64,000 nucleotides of DNA from Lachnospiraceae bacterium (GTDB lineage: Bacteria; Bacillota; Clostridia; Lachnospirales; Lachnospiraceae): the NCBI GenBank assembly GCA_016297945.1, contig JAEDFR010000001.1:12420-76419 (forward strand). The letters are read 5' to 3'. The notes beneath the pieces were generated by a model. That model ran no database searches. It was not told the DNA's origin and saw only the letters and a list, made by a program, of their open reading frames with translations. Position numbers and translations under genes: made by a program. Below, in pieces: positions 27,601-35,188 of the stretch. Numbering within the stretch: position 1 is the first letter of the stretch; the number at the start of each line of letters is the position of its first letter.

Positions 27601-29300
27601 GAGTATTTTTCCTGATATTATTCGCTTTATTTGTTACATCCAAAAAAATAAAGCTGACACAAAAACTGAAATATCTGATACCAACTTTCATTTTATTTAT
27701 CAGTTTCAATGAAGAAATAACTACTTATGTCTGGAACGGTTTTCATTATCAGGTAAGCGTACCAAACAGACATGCCTTTTTATTTGCATTTGTTGCCTCC
27801 ATGATGGCTTTTGAAGTTTTATCCCATATCAAAGAGATTTCCATGAAACAAATGGGCTTATGCACCGGATTGTCTATCCTGTTTATGTGCGCATGTCAGT
27901 TTTTGGGTGACGGAAACACCAAACTTGCTTTTGGTGCAACTTTGATTGTACTTGTACTCTACTTCATTGTTTATTTTGTTTTTTCACGTTTGAAAAAAAT
28001 AAAACAATATCTGATTCCTGCAATCATTGGTGTTTTTGCTTTGGAAATGACCCTAAATGTTTTTTATGACTGTACCTCATTTTCACTGGACAATATTTCC
28101 ATTTATGCCGATTATGAAAAACAGGCTGATTATCATGCCAAATTATTGAAAACGGATACGCAGAATGCCTATCGTTTCTCGCTTCCGGCTTCCTATGGCG
28201 CAAACAATGGATTTATTGTAAATGCACCGACCGGAACGTATTTTAACTCCTTTTTGTCAAACTATCTCCAATACATGAGTTATTATTACGGACTATATTA
28301 CGGTCACAACTTTATAATGACGCATCACAATGCAACGCCACTTACCACGGCACTGTCTTCCTGCAAATATATTGAAGCACCATGTTATTCTACAGCATCA
28401 TTAGGTGACTTATATAACTACAACTATTATGACACCATTAACGGTCACTTTATATTGGAAAATCCGGATGCACTTTCTTTTGGAATTTATGTGCCTTCCG
28501 CAATTGAATTTATACCGGAAGAAGCTCTGGAGACTCCGGCTTCTTTCCAGAATTATATTGTCCGATTGGTAACAGATTCGGAAAAAGATGTATATAACGG
28601 TCCCATCACATTAAAGTCTGACATTTCAGAAGACAGTGATTTTTCAGGTACGAATTATATCCGATTTAAAACACCTGATAACACCTATGTTTCACAACAG
28701 ACTGCCCGGGAAATCATTTATGGCGAAGAAAATGCTTCCGATCCGGTTTTTACCAGTCATCATTTATATTGTGAAATTGCAGTTACACCAAAAACGGATG
28801 GACCACTTTATCTATATGCCAATGAATTCGTATACTTAGGTGAGGGAAAAGCCGGTAAAGAAAGTATCTTCACCATTCCTTATCCCAACAAGACTTGTAG
28901 TGAAGGTTATGAATTTACCTGCTATACATTTGATCCGGAACAATATCAACATTTTATCCAGGATGCAAAAGCAAACCAGTTGGAAAACGTCAAACTTCAG
29001 GATAATATATTGACCGCAGACATCAACTACGACGAAGAAGGCTATACGATGTTTAGTCTGCCCTATACAACGGCTTGGAAAATCTATATTGACGGAAATG
29101 AAGTGAAACAGGAAGATTTGATGAATTCCTATCTTTTTGTAAAAACTCCGGCTGGAAAGCATCAGTTAAGGATGGTGTATGATAATAGTGCTTCGATAAG
29201 AGGTGTGGTCATTTCGCTTGGAATCATTTGTGGTTTATGCCTATTGGATTTTGTGAAAAAGAAATGGAAGAAAAGAAAAAAGACTACATTTGAATCATAA
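24678..29300 (+). CDS. Double-length YfhO-like polytopic membrane protein
   Basis: About 1540 residues, roughly twice the length of Bacillus YfhO. Start ATG 24678 follows GAAAGGA by eight bases. Two similar halves each begin with a block of membrane helices and contain extracytoplasmic loops: residues about 1-640 and about 680-1540. The second half has MAFFIPFAVFVSAMIYYDSA, then FGQGSFLDSDGISSVL and GGYANGIFPGLYIV, the characteristic YfhO start. A last helix precedes a basic tail. YfhO is a GT-C-type protein that transfers sugar from undecaprenyl phosphate to teichoic polymers, with CsbB and GtcA. Whether both halves are active is unknown; the function here is inference. Confidence 0.8.
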   Translation: MNILNQAKKIKPAELVSFIYAPILSFVILYVVNLFYENTLPSDMYIHQLPKNISYCALASLTFYIYLKISKHFQSISQLYKVALAMAYGLSSYAVLSNFYSETMLFYAFVPIIFLSIEYVKGNHGYVLFSVLCAVSLCISTVDSCILFIYLSIYFFVFSNNGFAKRIVDFLHLLLCYAFSFLLSLALCVPQLSAFIADNQDSIYPGFAVNYNPATFLSRFLTGSAPSEYFTTGRGLDLYFGMFFFLLLILYFFNSSIEKKDRLKNFCFLLFLIGTLQLTPLMHLMELCQATQAFSIYYSVFFTFYCLHLASISLNTLSGMQKKSMLCGLTLAICMVVFVFIGSSHNFMPITKEMIVCFLALYLLGLIVPLFSERASTQKLIPFFVIIELAVNILIMINQSILPASLDISDSYTLFKKESIASDSTTEQSVSAPSEANKMMDAYNDFYDAYYATDMSDTLYFIGDHIEITDSDKEKFDMTGDLNELEAFNLRGHILGVTEDVFTKENISISFDASEKYTVVDEGNNLYCLEQTPDTLIDGQVVVPYHYENPKNKHYIILCSFYDYMVEDLGDKDTFDGFLCFTASRNLSFRFQLSVYSINEDALSKVSAALFTDADPTTHEETNYNVYIILLILSAIGVILLLHFTIDKGRDKTINRLNSFKNHCIHAGFWLKMRQFLMDNRVYIMAFFIPFAVFVSAMIYYDSAPFGQGSFLDSDGISSVLAASLNYYYNLKSGNITLSMLGGYANGIFPGLYIVFYLPMLLFSADALPAVFMILNAILMGFSGFFICYYFTHRFNGVRADKSDWKLLIPALIYSLNTFMIAMHSYIFWWYLLFALFPLLVLFQERLIYERKWLPYSLLLFFCILTNFNIALYICIYLVIHFFTCKFENIKDFIVKGFRFAIPSLLGALCNFSNLYGLFAGLFTQRAGTGYAEADSVAPSFGFFTSYFNQWKQFMLFTPCITITDNDGHINLYIGVFFLILFALFVTSKKIKLTQKLKYLIPTFILFISFNEEITTYVWNGFHYQVSVPNRHAFLFAFVASMMAFEVLSHIKEISMKQMGLCTGLSILFMCACQFLGDGNTKLAFGATLIVLVLYFIVYFVFSRLKKIKQYLIPAIIGVFALEMTLNVFYDCTSFSLDNISIYADYEKQADYHAKLLKTDTQNAYRFSLPASYGANNGFIVNAPTGTYFNSFLSNYLQYMSYYYGLYYGHNFIMTHHNATPLTTALSSCKYIEAPCYSTASLGDLYNYNYYDTINGHFILENPDALSFGIYVPSAIEFIPEEALETPASFQNYIVRLVTDSEKDVYNGPITLKSDISEDSDFSGTNYIRFKTPDNTYVSQQTAREIIYGEENASDPVFTSHHLYCEIAVTPKTDGPLYLYANEFVYLGEGKAGKESIFTIPYPNKTCSEGYEFTCYTFDPEQYQHFIQDAKANQLENVKLQDNILTADINYDEEGYTMFSLPYTTAWKIYIDGNEVKQEDLMNSYLFVKTPAGKHQLRMVYDNSASIRGVVISLGIICGLCLLDFVKKKWKKRKKTTFES

Positions 29301-29340
29301 ACATCACAGTAGTATTATTAATATAATAAATTCATTATAT

Positions 29341-29370
29341 ACAAAAGCAGCCATTTCAGGCTGCTTTTGT
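29341..29370. terminator. Bidirectional intrinsic terminator
   Basis: ACAAAAGCAGCC and GGCTGCTTTTGT form a perfect 12-base stem with a six-base loop, exactly between two convergent genes (ends at 29300 and 29375). A and T tracts within the arms serve both strands. Confidence 0.9.
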
Positions 29371-29374
29371 GATT

Positions 29375-31051
29375 TCAATTATCTTTACCTAATCTAATAA
29401 AATATAAATTCAATTTTTCAATAAGCGTTAGGAATATCAATGTTGCACTTGTCAAATAAAATGGCATATAATACATAAACATATTGCTTGGTGCAAATAA
29501 GAAAACAATTGGTACTTGAAGAATTACTGTTCCAATCAAACATGCACTAAACCAATCTTTTTTTATAAATCTTAAAATCATCAATGCTATTAATCCAATT
29601 AGCCCCCAGAAAGAATTATAAAAAATTGGATAAAAAGCATTTGTTTTTATGTAATTTCCTTGTTCTCTGCAAGCCAAAAAAGTTATAACAGTATTTCTCA
29701 AATCGGTATGTCCCAGATTAGTAAATCGGAAATAGTAATTGTAAAAATCTTCTCCACCAATATCCATTTCCTGTTTCCATTGGGTAACATCACCATGGTT
29801 TATTATATTTGGCACAAAACCATTGGTTCTTTTATATACTTCGATTCTATTATAAAGAAAGTCTATGGGATACTGTAAAAGAATGTCAATTGAGGCCACT
29901 AATACATCGTTTAGTTGTTTCTTATTCTCCACATTTCCTTTTTCCCAATACACATCCGGTGTACCATAAAATACTGTAGTTTCACATATTTCTTCAACCG
30001 GAATCCAATCATTGATTACCTCTAAGTCATCCGTAATTTTTTCGTCATAATCTCCATAGTGTGTTGCAAGAATATCCGATAAAGGAGTCATTACCGCGGT
30101 TAACACATAAGGATCATCATCCGGTTGCCATAACCTGTTTGGCAATGAACAAAGAAAATATATAACAATCACAACCGGAATAAAAAAGAATGATTTCCAC
30201 TTATCTTTTTTATAATTCACCACTAATATGATAAGAAACAAACACGGGACAAGATACAAAAACTCTGTTTTCCATACGCCTAATATTATAGCAAATGTTA
30301 AGAATTGCAACGATTTTTTAATAGTAAACTGCTTATTCTTTTTATATTCATAATAAAAACTAATAACCAAACACATGAAAAACCATGCAATCTGTGAATT
30401 TCTGATATTAAACTGGTTGTTATCCAACACCGGAAGAAACAGAAAAGGTATATATAACAAATATGTAAGCTTTTTATGTTCTATGTTATCCCAAACCGTT
30501 TTTAATGTGGCTGCCGCTAAAAGCGAAATAATAACAATTTGAAAAAAAGTTAGGGATGCCACGTATGGAAACATGGCTATCGCCAGCCAATAAAATATCT
30601 GTGTAATCAATGACTGTACCCATACAATCCGGATATCCGATATGGTAAAGAATAACAGATATAGTTCATCCTGTTTAAATATTCCCGGCCAAACCAGAAA
30701 CAGAATAACACATTGAATCAAAAAATAGATCAGGAAGAATTTAATAAACCGAACACACTTTTCATGTTTCCATCTTCCTAATTCAAATACCATCCATAGT
30801 AAAAAACCAAAGAAAATCCATAAAAGCACGAACGATATAATCATCAAAACATGAAATTTGAAGACACTCAGTTCTGTTTTTAGAATAAATACACGTTGTA
30901 TTTCACTATATTGTGTCACACGGCATACAATAGCAAAAATAAGTGCTAAAATTCCAACAACCACACCTTCTAGCTTGAAATTTATGATTTCAGGATCAAT
31001 CTCCTTAGTATTATCCACATTTTGTTCTGGCTTTGTATTTTCTTCTGACAT
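29375..31051 (-). CDS. Polytopic membrane protein, GT-C-like (DUF6020-type)
   Basis: A 558-residue protein with about 13 hydrophobic segments, a cytoplasmic N-terminus of about 25 acidic residues and a large loop at about 320-430. The loop contains LSDILATHYGDYDEKITDD and PVEEICETTVFYGTPDVY. The arrangement (short loop with WPGIFKQDE after the third or fourth helix, big extracytoplasmic loop) is that of lipid-sugar-dependent GT-C transferases, and I associate it with the DUF6020 family. It is convergent with the YfhO-like gene and has its own promoter. Probably decorates a surface glycan; acceptor unknown. Confidence 0.65.
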   Translation of the reverse strand: MSEENTKPEQNVDNTKEIDPEIINFKLEGVVVGILALIFAIVCRVTQYSEIQRVFILKTELSVFKFHVLMIISFVLLWIFFGFLLWMVFELGRWKHEKCVRFIKFFLIYFLIQCVILFLVWPGIFKQDELYLLFFTISDIRIVWVQSLITQIFYWLAIAMFPYVASLTFFQIVIISLLAAATLKTVWDNIEHKKLTYLLYIPFLFLPVLDNNQFNIRNSQIAWFFMCLVISFYYEYKKNKQFTIKKSLQFLTFAIILGVWKTEFLYLVPCLFLIILVVNYKKDKWKSFFFIPVVIVIYFLCSLPNRLWQPDDDPYVLTAVMTPLSDILATHYGDYDEKITDDLEVINDWIPVEEICETTVFYGTPDVYWEKGNVENKKQLNDVLVASIDILLQYPIDFLYNRIEVYKRTNGFVPNIINHGDVTQWKQEMDIGGEDFYNYYFRFTNLGHTDLRNTVITFLACREQGNYIKTNAFYPIFYNSFWGLIGLIALMILRFIKKDWFSACLIGTVILQVPIVFLFAPSNMFMYYMPFYLTSATLIFLTLIEKLNLYFIRLGKDN

Positions 31052-31075
31052 AGAGGAATTCCTTTCTAAGATTTT

Positions 31076-31103
31076 ATTCTATTATTTTTCTTTGTTATTT
31101 CAA
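31076..31103 (-). promoter_or_regulatory. Promoter candidate of the GT-C-like gene
   Basis: TTGAAA (31103-31098) and TAGAAT (31081-31076) on the minus strand, 16 bases apart, 25 bases upstream of the ATG at 31051, with GAAAGGA as ribosome binding site. Confidence 0.5.
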
Positions 31104-31139
31104 CATGTAATCCTCGGCATTTATTTATTTTTTTGATAA

Positions 31140-31949
31140 TTACGAAAATAAATACTGATATTTATACATCTGTGCCTCCATGATTTTTAACACCCTTTCT
31201 TTTTCTTCTTTTGTGTAAATTGTGATTTGATTCAATAACTCATTTACGTCTTTTGCCGAAAAAGAAAACTTTATATTTTCGCCAAATAATTCTTCTGATA
31301 CATCTAATTGATCATCAAAATCTGTACTGATCGATTTGCTCTGCACATCTTTCATCAATATTCTGTAATCAACATTTAAAGGATAGTCTGATCTGGTATC
31401 TGATAATACAGATGCACCATTATCGAAAATTGGACAAAAATCATAGTCTCCATTTGAGTTCATTAGAACAGCAATATTATGCATGTGTCGATCTTCATTC
31501 AAAAACAAGGCATCAATTGTAAATAATTTATTGATATACTTTCCAAAATCTTTTAAACCTGTCATTCGCTCAATAATATCAACCAAAAAGAGCAATCTCT
31601 TCTTAACATCCTTCATTTCCCATAAAACCATGTACAGACTTTTTTGATATTGTTGATAAAACAATCTCTCTAAAGTAATTATTTGCCAATCTTTATCCAA
31701 AAAATGATAGCTTTTAACTCCATTAAAAACACGATACTTATATTTGATTTGTTCTTCCTGATATAACACATATTCATTTTGAGATAATGTTGATTTTTGT
31801 AGTAAATGAGAAACAATATACTCCGCCAATCCCTCATAGCCACTGTGATCAGCCTTATACCATATATTACCTTTTTTCCATTTTAACTGATTCCCTTTTG
31901 ATGATTGACGGTCATCTGTCTTCAAATCTTGTTCAAACAATTCTATCAT
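31140..31949 (-). CDS. HipA-like (HipT-like) Ser/Thr kinase toxin
   Basis: A 269-residue protein with the kinase core of HipA but lacking its N-terminal subdomain. The ATP-binding Lys lies in WYKADHSGYEGLAEYI (K32), the catalytic loop is NEDRHMHNIAV (D153, N158) and the DFG-like metal site is PIFDNGASVLSD (D176). An SSKGNQ segment at 16-21 could be the autophosphorylated loop. E. coli HipA is about 440 residues; the short form matches HipT of three-part HipBST systems. It lies six bases after the HTH gene. Known HipA/HipT kinases phosphorylate aminoacyl-tRNA synthetases; the target here is not deducible. Confidence 0.8.
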   Translation of the reverse strand: MIELFEQDLKTDDRQSSKGNQLKWKKGNIWYKADHSGYEGLAEYIVSHLLQKSTLSQNEYVLYQEEQIKYKYRVFNGVKSYHFLDKDWQIITLERLFYQQYQKSLYMVLWEMKDVKKRLLFLVDIIERMTGLKDFGKYINKLFTIDALFLNEDRHMHNIAVLMNSNGDYDFCPIFDNGASVLSDTRSDYPLNVDYRILMKDVQSKSISTDFDDQLDVSEELFGENIKFSFSAKDVNELLNQITIYTKEEKERVLKIMEAQMYKYQYLFS

Positions 31950-31955
31950 ACCTAA

Positions 31956-32501
31956 TCACCTCTCAATGTCTATCCAAAAATCGTCCTCAGCCATTTTTCC
32001 TTTTGTCTTTTCAACAATTAGGAATGGATCATAGAATGGAATACCTAAATCATCCAAAACCAATTTCAATCGATCTCTCGTCCTTGGAAAACATCTGTCT
32101 TCCAGAAAAACCAAATAATCATCATATGTTGGCTCCACATTAGTTCCAAAAGCTCGAAACATAATTCTATCTGTATAATTTTTAATCTGTACAACTCTTT
32201 TTGCATCATCTACGTCAATTAATGTGCATTTTTCATTTTTATACATATACCACATACGAATTGGTAATTGTTTTGGTGGAATCATCAACTTTTCAGACAT
32301 TTCCGGATATTCTTTAAGCATTTTCAGTAATAGAATGATTGGACCGCTTATCTTTTTATCACTACATTCCCATCTTTCAACTGTAGGCTTAGATGATCCG
32401 ATAAATTTTGCAAATTCTTTCTGTGTCATGTTCAATTCTTTACGAACATTTTTTATTTCTTCCGCTGTAGTATAATCTGCAATTGCATACTTTTTGATCA
32501 T
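31956..32501 (-). CDS. HTH regulator with HipS-like C-terminal domain (antitoxin)
   Basis: 181 residues. An XRE-type helix-turn-helix is at about 14-70 (LNMTQKEFAKFIGSSKPTVE, then GPIILLLKML). From about 85 a second domain follows: RMWYMYKNEKCTLIDVDD, RIMFRAFG, then FLEDRCFPRTRDRLKLVLDD and DPFLIVEKTKGKMAEDDF. The FLEDRxFPxxRDRL...DPFxxxEKTxG pattern looks like the N-subdomain of HipA (FFxNLLPE...DPFxLLxxxGxD), i.e. the part that is missing from the adjacent kinase. So HipB and HipS functions may be fused. It has its own promoter and an AGGTGG ribosome site. The HipS reading is by eye. Confidence 0.7.
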   Translation of the reverse strand: MIKKYAIADYTTAEEIKNVRKELNMTQKEFAKFIGSSKPTVERWECSDKKISGPIILLLKMLKEYPEMSEKLMIPPKQLPIRMWYMYKNEKCTLIDVDDAKRVVQIKNYTDRIMFRAFGTNVEPTYDDYLVFLEDRCFPRTRDRLKLVLDDLGIPFYDPFLIVEKTKGKMAEDDFWIDIER

Positions 32502-32546
32502 GAAACCACCTCGTTTATTAATATAGAAACTGTCATCTTATTATTT

Positions 32547-32574
32547 AATATAACACGATTTTATATTTATGCAA
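32547..32574 (-). promoter_or_regulatory. Promoter of the HTH/HipT operon
   Basis: TTGCAT (32574-32569) and TATATT (32552-32547) on the minus strand with a 16-base spacer, 46 bases upstream of the HTH gene. The gap 32502-32839 also holds the repeats at 32583-32626 and the plus-strand promoter at 32781. Confidence 0.55.
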
Positions 32575-32582
32575 GAAAAACA

Positions 32583-32626
32583 ATCATTTTAATGGCAACT
32601 TATTGGCTTTTAACTATCATTTTAAT
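32583..32626. repeat. Pair of 11-base direct repeats upstream of the HTH/HipT promoter
   Basis: ATCATTTTAAT occurs at 32583-32593 and again at 32616-32626, 33 bases apart start to start (about three helical turns), just upstream of the promoter. It could be an operator for the HTH protein. Confidence 0.4.
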
Positions 32627-32780
32627 TGTTTCGCTAAATACGCATATTTTTCATAAACAGATTCTGTTCACTATCCTGCCTTAATCTATATCTTTTGTTA
32701 ATATTTTAATATCACATCTTAAATTCTTCGATTTTTCATCATGAATTCCACGATATTTTATACTTTTTGTTCTTTGATAA

Positions 32781-32809
32781 TTGAATAAGACTTTGCATTT
32801 TGTTATAAT
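32781..32809 (+). promoter_or_regulatory. Sigma-A promoter of the small gene at 32840
   Basis: TTGAAT (32781-32786), 17-base spacer and TATAAT (32804-32809). The spacer contains AGACTTTGCAT, which recurs in the terminator-like hairpin after the gene. Confidence 0.65.
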
Positions 32810-32839
32810 TGCCCTATCAATCGATAGGAGGTACCCAAA

Positions 32840-33025
32840 ATGGAGAATATAAATATGACACATGACGAAACCGTAAAACACGAAATCACCAGATTAATGG
32901 AATTGCAGAGAATTAAAGCTTCGAACAATGGTGCACCAAACAAGACCTTAGATGAGTGCATCAACGAAAGCATCAATACACTTCATGCCCTTGGCATCAA
33001 CACAGATAGTTTTATTATCATCTAA
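32840..33025 (+). CDS. Small hypothetical protein, 61 residues
   Basis: A short but well-formed gene: consensus promoter, AGGAGGT ribosome binding site seven bases before the ATG, and an inverted repeat after the stop. The protein (MENINMTHDETVKHEITRLM at the start) is hydrophilic and helical, with LDECINESINTLHALGI near the C-terminus. It has no signal peptide, membrane segment or motif I recognise. It sits between the HTH/HipT pair and the dideoxyhexose operon on the opposite strand. Confidence 0.7.
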   Translation: MENINMTHDETVKHEITRLMELQRIKASNNGAPNKTLDECINESINTLHALGINTDSFIII

Positions 33026-33045
33026 TTAGTTACACGTCTATAAAC

Positions 33046-33089
33046 AAGATGCAAAGCCTTATTGAATCATCAAACAGACTTTGCATCTT
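33046..33089. terminator. Hairpin between convergent genes
   Basis: AAGATGCAAAG (33046-33056) and CTTTGCATCTT (33079-33089) are perfect 11-base arms with a 22-base loop. It lies between the small gene and the convergent rfbG-like gene. The large loop and weak T-tracts make termination likely but not certain. Confidence 0.55.
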
Positions 33090-33097
33090 ATACAAAT

Positions 33098-34198
33098 TTA
33101 CTTATTTCTCAGATAATCATCAATCTGCTTATTCATAACTCTGAGAATTTCTCCGGTTTGATCAATTGTCGAATTTTGATATGCCATCTCCCATTCCACA
33201 ATCTTTCCCATGGCATCCTTTACATTCCAACGTGGGCGCCAGTTAAAGATTTTCTTTAACTTTGTACAATCCAGTTTTAAAAAGTTTGCCTCATGCGGTC
33301 CGCCATCATAGCGGTTCGTCCACGAAACCGTTTTACCCGTTTTTTCCTTCCAGATATCGCAAAACAACGTGACCAGTTCCCCGGTTGTATAACAATCTTC
33401 ATCGTCAGGGCCAACATTATAGTTTCCTGCAAAAGAAATGTCCTCATACTGCTTTTGACAAATCATAAGGTATGCCATAACCGGCTCTAAAACATGTTGA
33501 TAGGGCCTTGTAGATAACGGATTGCGGACAACGATATCTTCTCCCTTTTCCACGGCTCTGATGCAATCGGGAATAATGCGGTCTGTCGCAAAATCTCCGC
33601 CCCCAATGACATTTCCGGCTCTGGCAGTAGAAATTGCAATTTTGCGTCCTTCCTTTTCAATCTGAGGTTCAAAAAACGAGTTTACATAACTCGATGTAAC
33701 TAATTCAGAACAAGACTTGGAATTGGAATATGGATCATAGCCGTTTAACTCCTCATCTTCCCGATAGCCCTGCTGCCGCTCAAGGTTTTTGTATACCTTA
33801 TCGGTTGTAACATTTAAAAACGATACAACACTTTTAGTCTGTCTGACACATTCTAATACATGAACCGTTCCCATCACATTGACATCATAGGTATAGACAG
33901 GCTCTTTGTACGATTCCCGTACAATTGGCTGTGCTGCCATATGAATCACTATTTCCGGCTGAACTTCTTCAAAGACCTGTTTCAGATGTTCAAAATTCCT
34001 GATATCGCCTGATATGGAATTCATCTTTTCTTTTAGTTTACATAACTCAAACAAACTGAGTTCCGTCGGTGCTTCCAGCGCATATCCGGTAATCTTTGCT
34101 CCGGCATGCAATAATGCCATGCACATCCAGCTTCCTTTAAAGCCGGTATGACCGGTAATCAATATTTTCTTATCTTTGTAAAAAGACAAATCCATCAT
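33098..34198 (-). CDS. rfbG: CDP-glucose 4,6-dehydratase
   Basis: A 366-residue extended short-chain dehydrogenase: LITGHTGFKGSWM for NAD binding, HMAAQPIVRESY (about 80), the catalytic Thr and Tyr-x-x-x-Lys region (NVTTDKVYKN, then YDPYSNSKSCSE at about 150-160), and RAGNVIGGGDFA (about 190). GHTGFKGSW and RAGNVIGGGD are characteristic of CDP-glucose rather than dTDP-glucose dehydratases. It turns CDP-glucose into CDP-4-keto-6-deoxyglucose. Last gene of a four-gene operon starting at 37333. Confidence 0.93.
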   Translation of the reverse strand: MMDLSFYKDKKILITGHTGFKGSWMCMALLHAGAKITGYALEAPTELSLFELCKLKEKMNSISGDIRNFEHLKQVFEEVQPEIVIHMAAQPIVRESYKEPVYTYDVNVMGTVHVLECVRQTKSVVSFLNVTTDKVYKNLERQQGYREDEELNGYDPYSNSKSCSELVTSSYVNSFFEPQIEKEGRKIAISTARAGNVIGGGDFATDRIIPDCIRAVEKGEDIVVRNPLSTRPYQHVLEPVMAYLMICQKQYEDISFAGNYNVGPDDEDCYTTGELVTLFCDIWKEKTGKTVSWTNRYDGGPHEANFLKLDCTKLKKIFNWRPRWNVKDAMGKIVEWEMAYQNSTIDQTGEILRVMNKQIDDYLRNK

Positions 34199-34228
34199 AT
34201 TTTACATCCTGTCGTAATATTCTTTGTT

Positions 34229-35188
34229 TTATTCGCACAATCTCAGTATTTCACGAATGCCATCTTCAAACTCTGTTTTTGGCTCAAATCCCGTATCCTG
34301 CTTTAATTGCGAAATATCTGCACAAAGATACATGACCTGCCTGGGGGCATAGGGAACTGCTCCCAACTCAATTTGTGCATGTGGATCAATTTGATTTTTG
34401 AGTATCTGAATGTATTCAGAAAGTGCTCTTACGCTTCCGCTTCCGATCGGATATATCCTGCCGTGTTTTCCTTTCATAGCAGCTAATAATAGGGCATTTG
34501 CTGCATCGGCACTATACAAATAATCCCACTGCTGTTCTCCTTTGGTAAATTCGGCAATTTCGCCATTACGAAGCTTGGAAATCGCACTCATAATCATGCT
34601 TGTTTTTGAATCATAAGGACCATATACGCTTAAAATCCTTGCCCAGATGTGCTTTATGGAAAGGCTTTCACAAAGTGCCCTTGTTGTCTCTCCTGCCTGC
34701 AATTTGTACTTGCCGTACTCATTTTCCGGATAAGTCGGTGTATCAGCAGTAAGCTTTCCTTCTACCCTGCCGTATTCTGCCTGGGAACCGGCAAAAACAA
34801 AGGTGTGACATCCCAGCATTTTTGCTAATCGTACTGCATCCAGTGAATAGGCTGCATTTTGCTGCTGTAATGCTTCATCATTGCGTGATGCACCGGTGGT
34901 TCCACTCCATGCCATGTGAAAGAATATGTCATATGGCATGGAAGGCAATCCGGTTGCATACTCATCCAGATTCAAGTACCGGATTTTTATGAGACGGTCT
35001 GGTGATTCATAATCCAGCCCTACACGCTTGCTTTGCAACATTCGTCCCACTTCATCTGCAAGCATACCGGCTCTTTTAGAACCTCGATGACAAATGGCTA
35101 ACACCTCAATATTCTGTTTTATACACTCTGCAATCAATGCATGTCCAATAGCCCCTGTAGCACCGGTTATAACGACTTTCATCTGCAT
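34229..35188 (-). CDS. NAD-dependent epimerase/reductase for a CDP-dideoxyhexose
   Basis: A 319-residue short-chain dehydrogenase: VVITGATGAIGHALIAEC at the N-terminus, FHMAWSG (about 90), and the catalytic YGKYKLQAGE (Tyr-x-x-x-Lys, about 165). Its place between rfbH and rfbG makes it the probable last enzyme of the pathway, the C4 reductase (abequose- or paratose-synthase type) acting on CDP-3,6-dideoxy-4-keto-glucose. The product's stereochemistry cannot be read from sequence. It overlaps the end of rfbH by ten bases. Confidence 0.78.
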   Translation of the reverse strand: MQMKVVITGATGAIGHALIAECIKQNIEVLAICHRGSKRAGMLADEVGRMLQSKRVGLDYESPDRLIKIRYLNLDEYATGLPSMPYDIFFHMAWSGTTGASRNDEALQQQNAAYSLDAVRLAKMLGCHTFVFAGSQAEYGRVEGKLTADTPTYPENEYGKYKLQAGETTRALCESLSIKHIWARILSVYGPYDSKTSMIMSAISKLRNGEIAEFTKGEQQWDYLYSADAANALLLAAMKGKHGRIYPIGSGSVRALSEYIQILKNQIDPHAQIELGAVPYAPRQVMYLCADISQLKQDTGFEPKTEFEDGIREILRLCE

